Positions 8,149 to 17,631 of a stretch of DNA of 64,000 bases are shown piece after piece. Source of the stretch: Streptomyces sp. NRRL S-337 (GTDB lineage: Bacteria > Actinomycetota > Actinomycetes > Streptomycetales > Streptomycetaceae). Under the pieces are notes generated by a model. That model was not told the DNA's origin. It was given only the letters and a program-made list of their open reading frames with translations, and made no database searches. The position numbers were made by a program, and so were the translations under genes. Every line of letters starts with the position of its first letter. Position 1 is the first letter of the stretch. Location of the stretch: positions 62,001-126,000 of the forward strand of contig NZ_JOIX01000004.1 in the NCBI RefSeq assembly GCF_000720175.1, in the 5' to 3' direction.

Positions 8149-9060
8149 TCAGGCCGCTACGAGGTAGGAGAAGACGGATTCCAGCGATTCGTCGGAGGGC
8201 GAGACCGTCAGCAGGCGGATGCCGTGGTCGCGGGCGACTCGCGGCAGGAGTTGGGTGAAGCGGCCGAAGTCGACCGCCTGGATGCGCAGTCCGCCCTCGA
8301 CGAGATCGACCTCGATCCCGGACGTCGAGGGGTCGGCGATCAGCGCGCCCGCCAGCGCCCGGTCGTCGTCGGACCGGACAAGATAGCGGTGCGGGCGGTC
8401 GGTCATCAGGCGGCGGATCTTGCGGAAGTCGCCGGACGCGGCGTGCCGGCCGGCGACCACCACCTCGATGTGCGAGGCGAGCTGCTCGACCTCCTCCAGG
8501 ATGTGTGAGGAGAACAGGACCGTGCGCCCCTCGTCGCCCATCCGGCGCAGCAGTTCCATCAGCTGCATCCGCTGGCGCGGGTCCATGCCGTTGAAAGGCT
8601 CGTCGAGCAGCAGCACGGACGGGTCGTGGACCAGCGCGGAGGCCATCTTCACGCGCTGCCGCATGCCCTTGCTGTACGTGGCGATCTTGCGGTCCTGGGC
8701 GTACTCCATCTCCACGGTGGCCAGCGCCCGGGCCGCCTCCCGTCGTCCGAGGCCGTGCAGCTCGGCGTTGGCCACGACGAATTCGCGCCCGGTGAGGAAG
8801 TCGTACATCGCCTCGCGCTCCGGGACGATGCCGATGTGGCGGTAGATGCCGGCGTTGCGCCAGATCGTCGCCCCGTCGAGGGTGACCGAGCCGTTGGAGG
8901 GGGCGAGGAAGCCGCCCATCATGTTGATCAGCGTGGACTTGCCGGCGCCGTTGGGGCCGAGCAGGCCGGTGACTCCGGGGCCGATGGTCATCGTGATGTC
9001 GTTGACGGCCACGACATTGCCGAACCAGCGCGAGGCGTGGTCGATGTGGAGGGTACTCAT
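8149..9060 (-). CDS. ABC transporter ATP-binding protein (second of operon)
   Basis: A 303-aa ATPase with Walker A GPNGAGKST, signature YSKGMRQRVKMA, Walker B VLLLDEPFNGMDP and the H-loop FSSHILEEVE, followed by a roughly 70-residue C-terminal accessory region. ATG 9060 overlaps the stop of the upstream permease by four bases (ATGA), indicating translational coupling. It belongs to the BcrA/DrrA-like group that works with ABC-2 permeases. Together with the other three genes it likely forms one or two drug/lipid exporters. Confidence 0.92.
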   Translation of the reverse strand: MSTLHIDHASRWFGNVVAVNDITMTIGPGVTGLLGPNGAGKSTLINMMGGFLAPSNGSVTLDGATIWRNAGIYRHIGIVPEREAMYDFLTGREFVVANAELHGLGRREAARALATVEMEYAQDRKIATYSKGMRQRVKMASALVHDPSVLLLDEPFNGMDPRQRMQLMELLRRMGDEGRTVLFSSHILEEVEQLASHIEVVVAGRHAASGDFRKIRRLMTDRPHRYLVRSDDDRALAGALIADPSTSGIEVDLVEGGLRIQAVDFGRFTQLLPRVARDHGIRLLTVSPSDESLESVFSYLVAA

Positions 9061-9968
9061 AGACCGGCCTTCCGGTAGCGGCGCATCAGCAGGGCATAGC
9101 AGCCGGCGATGGCGATCAGGGTGACGAGGAGGTAGACGAACCCGGCGCCGGTCGACGGCGCGAGCCCGTTGGGGAAGGAGCTGCTTCCGCCGAGGAACGT
9201 GGACTGCACCCCGTCGATGAGCGTGATGGGGGAGAACAGTCCGAGCCAGCCGACGGCGGACTCGCTGCCCTGGACGAAGGCGATGTTCTGGACCGCGCTC
9301 ACCGCGCCGTACGGGATGGTGAGGACGGCGATCACGGCGGCGACGCCGAAGCCGCGGCGCGGGGTGAGCGCGGAGACGACCAGCCCTATCCCGGCGAACA
9401 GCAGCGACAGCAGCACCACGGAGACGAGCCCTTGGGCGAAACCCTTGGTCTGGTCGAGGAAGTCCATCTTCGCCAGCAGTGCGCCGACGTAGAGGACGAG
9501 CAGCGGGGCGGCGGTGAGGACGAACAGGGCGCTCGCCATCGCCGCGAACTTCGAGGCCACGTAGTCGCCGCGCTCGATGGGGCGGGAGAAATACAGCGGC
9601 ACGGTCTTGAAGCGCAGGTCCCGGGAGACCGACTGGGGGGCCTGGGCGGCCAGATAGAGGCCGATGACGGCCTGGAGGTAGATGGCGTAGCGGGTGTAGC
9701 CGACCGGGAGGCTGTGGGCCTTGGTGAACACCGCGACCGCGACCATGATCGCGGCGGGCAGGCACATCACCGCGAAGAGCAGCATCGGCAGCACCTTGCT
9801 CTTGGCCGAGCGGCCGAGGCCGTAGGCGCCGCGCAGACTCTGTGAGAACAGGGACCGGCGGGCATAGGCGCGGCCCAGCCGCGGGCCGTCGTAGTGGCGG
9901 TAGCCGATGTTGTGGATGGAGGCGCCGGGTGGGGCGGTGGATGCCGGGGTCATGGGCTCAGGCGACAT
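9057..9968 (-). CDS. ABC-2 type transporter permease (first of operon)
   Basis: A 303-aa membrane protein with a hydrophilic N-terminus (SIHNIGYRHYDGPRLGRAYA, a motif seen in this ABC-2 permease subgroup) and about six helices. The RDLRFKTVPLYFSRPIERGDYV loop is characteristic. It overlaps the upstream ATPase by 11 bp and the downstream ATPase by four, so the operon is tightly coupled. Substrate unknown. Confidence 0.9.
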   Translation of the reverse strand: MSPEPMTPASTAPPGASIHNIGYRHYDGPRLGRAYARRSLFSQSLRGAYGLGRSAKSKVLPMLLFAVMCLPAAIMVAVAVFTKAHSLPVGYTRYAIYLQAVIGLYLAAQAPQSVSRDLRFKTVPLYFSRPIERGDYVASKFAAMASALFVLTAAPLLVLYVGALLAKMDFLDQTKGFAQGLVSVVLLSLLFAGIGLVVSALTPRRGFGVAAVIAVLTIPYGAVSAVQNIAFVQGSESAVGWLGLFSPITLIDGVQSTFLGGSSSFPNGLAPSTGAGFVYLLVTLIAIAGCYALLMRRYRKAGL

Positions 9969-10986
9969 CGTGGGCGCCTCCTTCCTGAGTGGCGTACGGG
10001 GCGCCCGGGGCGCCTGCGGGGGTGGCGGTGGCCTGGGCCCGGTCCGCGTCGCGGAAGACCTCGGCGATCTGGTGGCGGCGCTGTTCCATCCGGATCAGGC
10101 CGAGCCCGAGTCCGGCGACGGTGTCCCGCACCAGGTCGTAGGTCTGCTCACCGGCCGCCTCGACGAACAGCAGGTGGCCGGAGGAGGGGAGGCCGCCGGT
10201 GCCCTGAGCGCCGGTCGTCACCGCGACGCCGGCGGCGGCCAGGGCCGCGCGCAGCGCCTCCGTGCCGTCCGGGTGGGCCTCGGTGTCCGTGACCTCCACC
10301 GCGAGGGAGGCCGTGACCTGTGTGAACTCATCGGTGGCGGAGGACCGCAGCAGCTTGCCGCCGTCGATGACGACGACGTGGTCGCAGGTGCGCTCCAGCT
10401 CGCCGAGGAGGTGCGAGGTCACGAGGACGGAGATGCCGAAGTCGGTGTGGACCCGCCGGATCAGGCCGAGCATCTCGTCCCGGCCGGCCGGGTCGAGGCC
10501 GTTGGTGGGCTCGTCGAGGAACACCAGCTGCGGGTCGTGGACCAGCGCCTGGGCCAGCTTCACCCGCTGCTTCATGCCCGTCGAATAGCCGCCAATGGGG
10601 CGGTAGCGCTCCTCGTAGAGGCCGACGTGGCGCAGGGTGTCGGCGGTGCGCTCGCGGGCGGCGGTCGGCGGCAGTCCTGACATCCGGGCCATGTGCACGA
10701 CGAACTCGGTCGCCGAGACGTCCGGCGGCAGGCAGTCGTGCTCGGGCATGTAGCCGACCCGCTCGCGGATGGCGCTGCCGTCCTTGGCCACGTCGAGGCC
10801 GAGGACGCGCGCCGATCCCTCGCTGGCCGGGGCCAGTCCGAGCAGGATCTTGATCAGGGTGGACTTTCCGGCGCCGTTGGCACCCACCAGGCCCGTTACG
10901 CCGGGGGCGATGTCAACGGAGAGCCGGTCCAAAGCGGTCACCCGCGGGTACCGCTTGCTCAGGCTTTCGGTCACGATCACAGTCAC
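9958..10986 (-). CDS. ABC transporter ATP-binding protein (first of operon)
   Basis: An ATPase of about 342 aa with Walker A GANGAGKST, signature YSTGMKQRVKLAQALV, Walker B LVFLDEPTNGLDP and the H-loop VTSHLLGELE. A roughly 100-aa C-terminal domain follows. Two GTG codons (10986 and 10980) and a TTG at 11025 are possible starts. GTG 10986 is chosen because KRYPRVTAL then falls at the usual distance from the N-terminus, but the ribosome-binding site is weak. It heads the minus-strand exporter operon; the promoter should lie in the 265-bp divergent gap to the M24 peptidase gene. Confidence 0.88.
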   Translation of the reverse strand: MTVIVTESLSKRYPRVTALDRLSVDIAPGVTGLVGANGAGKSTLIKILLGLAPASEGSARVLGLDVAKDGSAIRERVGYMPEHDCLPPDVSATEFVVHMARMSGLPPTAARERTADTLRHVGLYEERYRPIGGYSTGMKQRVKLAQALVHDPQLVFLDEPTNGLDPAGRDEMLGLIRRVHTDFGISVLVTSHLLGELERTCDHVVVIDGGKLLRSSATDEFTQVTASLAVEVTDTEAHPDGTEALRAALAAAGVAVTTGAQGTGGLPSSGHLLFVEAAGEQTYDLVRDTVAGLGLGLIRMEQRRHQIAEVFRDADRAQATATPAGAPGAPYATQEGGAHDVA

Positions 10987-11251
10987 GTCTTCGACGGTAG
11001 TGGCGCCCGCCACACCGGTCGTCAACCCACAAGTCGGTATCCGTATCCCCCTGCGGTATTACGAGCCCGTAGGGGTTCTCCTGCTTTGAGCGGCCCTCGT
11101 CTCAGGGTCGGGGCCGTAGGGGCGGGCCGTCCGGCTTCCCACCGCCGGGTGCGTCGGACCCCTTGACGCCGCCGCTGGTCATTGTCACATTCATCAGTGT
11201 CAAGTTACGGGCGCGTACCGCGATGAACGGCTCACGGACGGACGGTTGGCG

Positions 11252-12118
11252 ATGGCCCCAGTCACCACAGCGACCTCAGCAGCAGCCGGCGAACTCACCG
11301 CAGAACTAAGGGGGTTCAGAGAGGTCCAGCGGCTCGCCTACGCCTGCGCGGAGGCCGTGGCCGCCCAGCTCAAGCCCGGGATCACCGAGCGCGCGGCGGC
11401 GCGGATGCAGCGCGAGTGGCTGCGCGAGCGCGGGGTGCGGGACTGGTTCCACCTGCCGTTCGCTTGGTTCGGCGACCGGACCGCGTTCGTCAACTTCCGG
11501 ATACCGCTGCAGTTCTTCCCCACCAATCGCGAGCTGGAACCGGGGATGCCCTTCATCCTCGACATGGCCCCCGTCCACCAGGGCTTCACCGCCGACATCG
11601 GCTACTCCGGCTGCCTCGGCCTCAACCCCGTGCACGACAAGCTGCTCGCCGACCTGGAGGCGCACCGCGAACTCATCCTGCGCGAGGTCCGTGAACGCCG
11701 CCCGCTGCGGGAGATCTACCAGGACGTCGACCGGCTCATGGTGCGGCAGGGCCACGCCAACCGCCATCGCGCCTATCCCTTCGGCGTCATCGCGCACAAG
11801 ATCGACTGGGTCCGGCAGCGCCGCTGGTCCCCCACCCTCTTCGGGTTCGGCACCCAGTCCCTCAAGGGCCTTGCCTCCGACGCGCTGCACGGTCACCGGG
11901 ACGGCTGGTCCCCGCTGTGGAGCCCGTACACCTTCTCCGACCATCCGCCGCAGCCGGGGCTGTGGGCGGTCGAACCCCACCTCGGGTTCCGGGGCACCGG
12001 CGCGAAGTTCGAGGAGATCCTGGTCGTGACGGACTCCAAGGACCCCCAGGAAAGCGCCTTTTGGCTGGACGACGATCTGCCGCACGTGCGGCGCTGGCAG
12101 GAGGAGAAGGCCGCGTGA
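11252..12118 (+). CDS. M24 family metallopeptidase
   Basis: A 288-aa pita-bread fold protein related to aminopeptidase P/methionine aminopeptidase. All five candidate metal ligands are visible: Asp in FILDMAP, Asp in FTADIGY, His in the AHKIDW area, Glu in WAVEPHLG and Glu in AKFEEILVV. The region between is unusually rich in Trp/Phe for a peptidase (DWFHLPFAWFGDRTAF), so it may be a creatinase-like hydrolase of a small molecule rather than a peptide. ATG 11252 is preferred over a TTG two codons upstream. The stop overlaps the start of the next gene, so the two are translationally coupled. Confidence 0.82.
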   Translation: MAPVTTATSAAAGELTAELRGFREVQRLAYACAEAVAAQLKPGITERAAARMQREWLRERGVRDWFHLPFAWFGDRTAFVNFRIPLQFFPTNRELEPGMPFILDMAPVHQGFTADIGYSGCLGLNPVHDKLLADLEAHRELILREVRERRPLREIYQDVDRLMVRQGHANRHRAYPFGVIAHKIDWVRQRRWSPTLFGFGTQSLKGLASDALHGHRDGWSPLWSPYTFSDHPPQPGLWAVEPHLGFRGTGAKFEEILVVTDSKDPQESAFWLDDDLPHVRRWQEEKAA

Positions 12119-13989
12119 AGACGGGACGTGGACGTGGACGGGACGCGGCTGCGGGCCGCGGCCAGGAGCCGGGCCGGACGCAGGGCGGGGCGCCGGGCCG
12201 GGCCTCGGGCGGGGCATCGGGCGGAGGGCCGGGGCTCGCCGGGGCGACGGAGCGCTGGGTGCACACCGGCGGCGTGGAGCTGTGCGTCGCCGAACTGGGC
12301 GACCCGGAACACCCCACGGTGCTGCTGGTGCACGGCTATCCGGACAGCAAGGAGGTGTGGTCCGAGGTGGCCCGCCAGCTGGCCGACCGCTTCCATGTGG
12401 TGCTCTACGACGTCCGGGGCTGCGGCCGGTCCACCGCCCCGCGGCCGCTGCGCGGTGGCTTCACCCTGGAGAAGCTGACCGACGACTTCCTGGCCGTCGC
12501 CGACGCCGTCAGCCCCGACCGCCCGGTGCACGTCGTGGGCCACGACTGGGGTTCGGTACAGGCCTGGGAGTTCGCCACCGTGCGCCGCACGGAGGGCCGG
12601 ATCGCCTCCTTCACGTCCATGTCGGGGCCGTCGCTGGACCACTTCGGCCACTGGATCAAGAAGCGGATGGTACGGCCCACCCCGCGCCGTGCCGCCCAGC
12701 TCCTCAACCAGGGCGCCAAGTCCTGGTACGTCTACATGCTGCACACACCCGTGCTGCCCGAACTGGCCTGGAAGGGTCCGCTCGGCAAGCGCTGGCCGGG
12801 CATCCTGCAGCGGGTGGAGAAGGTGCCGGCCGGGGACTACCCGACCGCCTCGCTGCCCACCGACGCGGCCCACGGCGCCTGGCTCTACCGCGACAACGTC
12901 CGCGCCCGGCTCCGCCGCCCGCGCGCCGACGCCTACGCGCACTGCCCGGTCCAGCTGATCACCCCCACCGGAGACGCCTTCCTCTCCCAGCGGCTCTACG
13001 ACGACCTGGAGCAGTGGGCGCCGCAGCTCGTCCGCCGCACTCTCCCGGCCAAGCACTGGGTCCCCCGCACCCGCCCGGACCAGTTGGTCTCCTGGATCAC
13101 CGAGTTCGTCACCGCCAAGGAGGAGGGCGACCCGGCGAAGCAGGTCACGGCACGCGGCCCGTACGCCGACCGGTTCGGCGGACAGCTGGTGCTGGTGACC
13201 GGGGCGGCCAGCGGCATCGGCCGGGCCACCGCGTTCGCCTTCGCGGAAGCCGGCGCCCGGATCGTCGCCGTCGACCGGGACGCGGAGGGCGCGGCGCGGA
13301 CCGCCGAGCTGGCCCGTCTGATCGGCGCCCCGCAGGCCTGGCCCGAGGTCGTCGACGTCGCGGACGAGGCCGCCATGGAGAAGCTCGCCGACAAGGTCGA
13401 CGCCGAGTACGGCCCCGTGGACGTGCTGGTGAACAACGCCGGGATCGGCCTGTCCGGCTCCTTCCTGCAGACCACCACCGACGACTGGAAGAAGGTGCTG
13501 GACGTCAATCTGTGGGGGGTCATCCACGGCTGCCGGATCTTCGGCAAGCGGATGGCCGACCGCGGTCAGGGCGGCCACATCGTCAACACCGCCTCGGCGG
13601 CCGCCTTCCAGCCGTCGAAGGTGCTGCCCGCCTACAGCACCTCCAAGGCCGCGGTCCTGATGCTCAGCGAGTGCCTGCGCGCCGAACTGGCCGGGCGGGG
13701 CATCGGCGTCTCGGCCATCTGCCCCGGGCTGGTCAACACCTCCATCACCAGCACCGCCCGCTTCGCCGGGGTGTCGGCCGAGGAGGAGAAGCGCCGCCAG
13801 GCCAAGGCCGCGCGGATGTACGGGCTGCGCAACTACCCGCCGGAGAAGGTCGCCGACGCCGTTCTGCGGGCGGTGGTCCGCAACCAGGCGGTGGTGCCCG
13901 TCACCCCCGAGGCCCGCGGCGCCCATCTCCTGTCGCGCTTCGCCCCGCGGGCCCTGCGCGCCCTCGCCCGCATCGAGCCGCGGCTGTAG
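12115..13989 (+). CDS. EphD-like epoxide hydrolase / short-chain dehydrogenase fusion
   Basis: A 624-aa two-domain enzyme. After a roughly 45-residue Gly/Arg/Ala-rich leader, an alpha/beta-hydrolase domain (about 50-340) carries VLLVHGYPDSKEVW and the epoxide-hydrolase nucleophile elbow GHDWGS (Asp nucleophile), with a late His in PAKHWVP. A classical SDR domain (about 355-600) carries TGAASGIG, NNAGIG, catalytic Ser in NTASAA and YSTSK. This domain order matches mycobacterial EphD (Rv2214c-type). GTG 12115 overlaps the upstream stop (GTGA). Neighbours (M24 protein, di-iron protein, MerR) suggest a small catabolic or lipid-modifying operon. Streptomyces lacks mycolic acids, so the EphD substrate cannot be assumed. 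Confidence 0.88.
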   Translation: MKTGRGRGRDAAAGRGQEPGRTQGGAPGRASGGASGGGPGLAGATERWVHTGGVELCVAELGDPEHPTVLLVHGYPDSKEVWSEVARQLADRFHVVLYDVRGCGRSTAPRPLRGGFTLEKLTDDFLAVADAVSPDRPVHVVGHDWGSVQAWEFATVRRTEGRIASFTSMSGPSLDHFGHWIKKRMVRPTPRRAAQLLNQGAKSWYVYMLHTPVLPELAWKGPLGKRWPGILQRVEKVPAGDYPTASLPTDAAHGAWLYRDNVRARLRRPRADAYAHCPVQLITPTGDAFLSQRLYDDLEQWAPQLVRRTLPAKHWVPRTRPDQLVSWITEFVTAKEEGDPAKQVTARGPYADRFGGQLVLVTGAASGIGRATAFAFAEAGARIVAVDRDAEGAARTAELARLIGAPQAWPEVVDVADEAAMEKLADKVDAEYGPVDVLVNNAGIGLSGSFLQTTTDDWKKVLDVNLWGVIHGCRIFGKRMADRGQGGHIVNTASAAAFQPSKVLPAYSTSKAAVLMLSECLRAELAGRGIGVSAICPGLVNTSITSTARFAGVSAEEEKRRQAKAARMYGLRNYPPEKVADAVLRAVVRNQAVVPVTPEARGAHLLSRFAPRALRALARIEPRL

Positions 13990-14067
13990 TCCGCACCCGA
14001 CCAGCAGGAGCCCCCAGCGACCGGGCATTGCCGAGAGCCGGACCACTGCGCATGTCAGGAGCCGCGC

Positions 14068-14988
14068 ATGAGTACCTCCCCCCTCCAGGAGCCGCCCCAC
14101 CCGATCACCCCGCGCCGGGTCTCGTTCGACTGGCGTGCGACACCGCTGCTGTGGATACCCGACGAGCCCACCGCGACCCATGTCATCAACGTGCTGCACC
14201 TGCTGCTGCCGGCCGGGGAGCGGTGGTTCGTCAAGGTCTTCAAGGAGGCCCTGCCGCTGGTCCGGGACGAGCAGCTCCTCAAGGACGTCAAGGGCTTCAT
14301 GGGCCAGGAGGCCACCCACAGCGTCCAGCACTCCTACGTCCTCGGCCATCTGGCCCACCAGGGCCTGGACACCGGCCCCTACACCCGGCACGTCGACTTC
14401 CTCTTCGAGCGGCTGCTGGGCGACCGGCCGCCGCTCGGCGTCCCCGTCCCGGAACGGGAGTGGCTGCGCTTCCGGCTCTCCCTGATCGCCGCCATCGAGC
14501 AGTTCACCGCGGTGCTCGGGAACTGGGTGCTGGCCGCCGACGGCCTCGACCGGGCCGGGCCCGACCCGGTCATGCTCGACCTGCTGCGCTGGCACGGTGC
14601 GGAGGAGGTCGAGCACCGGGCGGTCGCCTTCGACATGTACCAGCACACCGGCGGCGCGGACCCCGGCCGGTACGCCCGCCGGGTGCTGGGCATGGCCGTC
14701 ACCGCCCCCGTGCTCCTCCACCTCTGGGCCTGGGGCGCGGCCTACCTCCTCCGGCACGACCCGCAGCTCGCCGCCCGGTCCCGCTACTCGCTGCGGGAGC
14801 ACAACCGGGCCGTCCGTAAGGGACTGCTCCCCACCTGGCGTGAGCTGGGAACGGCGATACCGCGCTATCTGCGGCGGTCGTACCATCCCTCGCAGGAAGG
14901 GTCGCTGCGCGCGGCCGTCGCCTATCTGGCGTCCTCGCCGGCCGCCCGGGCCGCGGCGGGCGCGGTGGGCCGCGCGGCCGTCTCGTAG
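14068..14988 (+). CDS. PF10118-type metal-dependent hydrolase (ferritin-like di-iron)
   Basis: A 306-aa all-helical protein of the predicted metal-dependent hydrolase family PF10118. Metal-ligand motifs of a four-helix di-iron centre are visible: GQEATHSVQH, a lone Glu in AAIEQFTAVL and GAEEVEHRAVAFD. A C-terminal hydrophobic helix (VLLHLWAWGAAYLL) may associate with membrane. SD AGGAG lies seven bases before ATG 14068. In actinobacteria this family is frequently next to SDR/hydrolase genes, as here, suggesting oxidation chemistry on a lipid-like substrate. Actual reaction unknown. Confidence 0.85.
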   Translation: MSTSPLQEPPHPITPRRVSFDWRATPLLWIPDEPTATHVINVLHLLLPAGERWFVKVFKEALPLVRDEQLLKDVKGFMGQEATHSVQHSYVLGHLAHQGLDTGPYTRHVDFLFERLLGDRPPLGVPVPEREWLRFRLSLIAAIEQFTAVLGNWVLAADGLDRAGPDPVMLDLLRWHGAEEVEHRAVAFDMYQHTGGADPGRYARRVLGMAVTAPVLLHLWAWGAAYLLRHDPQLAARSRYSLREHNRAVRKGLLPTWRELGTAIPRYLRRSYHPSQEGSLRAAVAYLASSPAARAAAGAVGRAAVS

Positions 14989-15017
14989 CGCGCGGCCGAC
15001 GGAGGAGGAGCACCGCA

Positions 15018-16151
15018 GTGACCGAGCAGCCGCCGGCGGCCGCAGCCCGCCCGGCCGAGTACCGCATCGACGACCTGGCCCACCTCAGCGGTGCCACGGT
15101 CCGGACGATCCGCGCCTATCAGGACCGCGGGCTGCTCCCCCGCCCGGAGCGCCGCGGCCGCGCCAACGTCTACGGCACCGCCCATCTGGCCCGGCTGCGC
15201 CAGATCGCCGATCTGCTGGACCGCGGCTACACCCTCGCCAGCATCAAGGAGCTCCTCCAGGCCTGGGACGCCGGTCTCGACCTCGGCGGAGTGCTGGGCC
15301 TGGTCGCCGAGATCGACGGGCCGTGGACCGACGAGCAGGCGTCCCGGATCAGCCGCAGCGACCTGGACGCGGCCTTCGGGGGCGCCTCCGACGAGGCGGC
15401 GGTCGCCGAGGCCGTCGAGCTGGGCGTCCTGGAAAGGCTTCCGGGGCGGGACGACGAGTTCCTCGTGCCCAGCCCCCAGGAACTCGCCGTCGCCGCCGAG
15501 CTGCACTCCGCGGGTGTCCCCCTGCTGGCGATCTCCGCCCATCTCCGTGAGCTGCGCGGCCAGGTGGAACACATCGCCTCGCGCTTCCTGGACTTCACCA
15601 CCGAGCACGTCTTCCGGCAGTTCCTGGACCATCCGCCCACCGATGCCGAGGCGGCCGAGGCCGCCGCCCTCGTCCGCCGGCTGCGGCCACTGGCCCAGCA
15701 GACCGTCGATGCCGAACTCGCCCGCGCCATGCGGACGCTGGCCACCCGCTACCTCCGCCAGCACCTCAGCGAGGCGCTGCCCGCGGAGATCCACGGCCCG
15801 GGGGCCACCGCCGCACCGGAAGGCTCCGGGCCGGTCACGGACCCCCGTACCGCGACCGACCCGAAACCTGCTTCCGGCCCCGCCCCTGAGACCCCGGCGG
15901 GTCCCGGGCCGCAGCCCGCCCGGGCGGCCGGGGCCGGGGCCGGCGCCGAGGCGGTGGCGCTGCCCGCCGACGCCGTGGCGGCCGTACGGGCCCTGGTGGG
16001 TCCCGAGCACACCGCGGCGTTCATCGCGGCCGCCGCCCGGCGCGAGGTGCAGGCCCGCGCCATGGACGCCTTGGTCCCGAACGGCCCCCATGCCCCGTCC
16101 GAGGGCGCCACGGACACCGCCCGCCGCACCGAGCCCCCGCCCGGCACCTGA
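15018..16151 (+). CDS. MerR-family transcriptional regulator
   Basis: A 377-aa regulator. The MerR helix-turn-helix and wing (EYRIDDLAHLSGATVRTIRAY, PRPERRGRANVYGTAHLARL) span residues 15-85. A long helical domain up to about 250 follows, then a Pro/Ala-rich linker and a short helical C-terminal segment. GTG 15018 follows GGAGGAGGAG at ideal spacing, 29 bp after the di-iron gene. It is the last gene of the M24-EphD-PF10118 operon and likely its regulator. This MerR subgroup with a helical, rather than GyrI-like, C-terminus is common in actinobacteria; effector unknown. Confidence 0.85.
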   Translation: MTEQPPAAAARPAEYRIDDLAHLSGATVRTIRAYQDRGLLPRPERRGRANVYGTAHLARLRQIADLLDRGYTLASIKELLQAWDAGLDLGGVLGLVAEIDGPWTDEQASRISRSDLDAAFGGASDEAAVAEAVELGVLERLPGRDDEFLVPSPQELAVAAELHSAGVPLLAISAHLRELRGQVEHIASRFLDFTTEHVFRQFLDHPPTDAEAAEAAALVRRLRPLAQQTVDAELARAMRTLATRYLRQHLSEALPAEIHGPGATAAPEGSGPVTDPRTATDPKPASGPAPETPAGPGPQPARAAGAGAGAEAVALPADAVAAVRALVGPEHTAAFIAAAARREVQARAMDALVPNGPHAPSEGATDTARRTEPPPGT

Positions 16152-16167
16152 GCCGGCACCTGAGCCA

Positions 16168-16185
16168 GCACGCCAACAGGCGTGC
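16168..16185. terminator. Hairpin between convergent MerR and carotenoid-oxygenase genes
   Basis: Seven-base stem GCACGCC / GGCGTGC with an AACA loop, 16 bp after the MerR stop. It is probably a shared bidirectional terminator. Just upstream the MerR 3' end carries a short direct repeat of GAGCCGGCACCT. Confidence 0.6.
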
Positions 16186-16278
16186 CACTTAGCGCTCTTC
16201 AGTTCTCAAGAAGCGTGCGATCGCGGTTATTCCGCCCCGGATGCACAATCTGTCGGGACCTCTCGACGACTCGCCGGC

Positions 16279-17631
16279 TCAACGTGCCGGGTCCGGCAGC
16301 CAGTTGCCGTGGAAGCCGTACGGCACCCGCTGCGGCAGATGGACCGTGGCCACCGGGGCAACGGATATGTCCTCGGCGTCGAGGACGACCAGATCGCTGG
16401 TATCGGTGGCCGCGTCGTAGACGTAGGTCAGCAGCCAGCCCGGTCCGCCCGGACGGTCGTCCGCCGGGGCGAAGACCGCCTCGCCCGGGGTGCGGCCCGG
16501 ACCGAAGTCATGGCGGACCACCGCGCCGGTCTCCAGGTCGTAGCGGAGCAGGGCGCCGGGTATATGGCCCGTCCCCGGGGCCTCGGCGACGGTGGCGTGG
16601 CCGAAGCGGGCCCGCTGCCCCACGAGGCGGTCGTCCACCCGCGGGAACTCGCAGTACTGGTCGTCGAGCTGCTCCTCGGCGACGGTGCCGGAGGCCAGGT
16701 CGATCGTCCAGCGCCACAGGCAGGACGGCTTCCTGCCAGTGAAATCGGGATAGCGGGAGACATGGAGGACGATCCGCTGGTCGCCGTCGTCATGGGCGTT
16801 CAGCGCATGGAAGACGTAGCAGGGGTCGATGGGCAGCCAGCGGACCTCGCCGTACGGGTCGTCCCGGCGGAGCACGCCCAGCCGCGCGCCGTACTCCGGG
16901 TCCCAGCGGTAGGGCATCCCGGGGCGGCGGTGGGCGTCGAAGACCATCGGGAGGTCCATGAAGATCACATGGCGCTCGGTCAGATGGAAGTCGTGCATCA
17001 TCGTGTGCGCCGTGACGTCGATGGGGCGACTGATCACCAACTCCCCGTCCGCATCGGCCCGGTGGTAGGTCAGATAGGGCGGTCTGGCCCCGCCGTACCC
17101 GAAGAAGTGCAGCTCGCCGGTGGTCGGGCAGGTTTTGGGATGCGCGGTCATGGCGGTGGTGAGCCGTCCGCCGAAGTCATGGACGCCCAGGGTCTCCAGC
17201 TCGTGGCCGGGACGGCAGTCGATTTCGTACGGGAACGACGACTCGACGAGCGCGAGGGTACGGCCGGCGTGCCGGACGACATGGGTGTTGGCCACGCCCG
17301 CCGACAGATTACGGCGGCCCTGTGCATCGCGGGGCGGCACTCCGTCGGTGAAGGTCGAGGTGCGGACCCAGCGGTTGCGGTAGGAGACGGCCCGGCCGCC
17401 CTCCAGGCGGAGCCCGTGGACCATGCCGTCACCGAAGAACCAGTGCGGCGTGGCGGCGTCCCGCGGGTTGGGGCCGTTGCGCAGGAACCAGCCGCTGAGC
17501 TCGGGCGGCAGGGTGCCGGTGACCGGGAGGTCGTAGGCGGTCAGCTCCTCGGCGACCGGGGCGAAGTTGCCGGCCAGGTGCGGAGCGGGGACGTCGGAGG
17601 CGGACGGGGTGGTCGGGGATGTGGTGGTCAT
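16279..17631 (-). CDS. Carotenoid cleavage oxygenase (RPE65/lignostilbene family)
   Basis: A 450-aa seven-bladed beta-propeller non-haem iron dioxygenase. The four iron-binding His contexts are visible: TAHPKTCPTTGELHFFGY, MMHDFHLTERHVIF, YVFHALNAHDD and the C-terminal YGFHGNWLP. GWFLRNGPNP and WFFGDGMVHG are the usual N-terminal motifs. Family members cleave carotenoids, apocarotenoids or stilbenes. ATG 17631 overlaps the stop of an upstream small membrane protein (ATGA), so the two form an operon divergent from padR. No carotenoid biosynthesis gene is in the window. Soluble; no signal peptide. Confidence 0.9.
   Translation of the reverse strand: MTTTSPTTPSASDVPAPHLAGNFAPVAEELTAYDLPVTGTLPPELSGWFLRNGPNPRDAATPHWFFGDGMVHGLRLEGGRAVSYRNRWVRTSTFTDGVPPRDAQGRRNLSAGVANTHVVRHAGRTLALVESSFPYEIDCRPGHELETLGVHDFGGRLTTAMTAHPKTCPTTGELHFFGYGGARPPYLTYHRADADGELVISRPIDVTAHTMMHDFHLTERHVIFMDLPMVFDAHRRPGMPYRWDPEYGARLGVLRRDDPYGEVRWLPIDPCYVFHALNAHDDGDQRIVLHVSRYPDFTGRKPSCLWRWTIDLASGTVAEEQLDDQYCEFPRVDDRLVGQRARFGHATVAEAPGTGHIPGALLRYDLETGAVVRHDFGPGRTPGEAVFAPADDRPGGPGWLLTYVYDAATDTSDLVVLDAEDISVAPVATVHLPQRVPYGFHGNWLPDPAR

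Noticed and set aside
11163..11196. TTGACG-N17-CACATT promoter before the M24 gene
   Set aside because: The -10 is poor and the spacing is not convincing; mentioned only as a possibility, not called.
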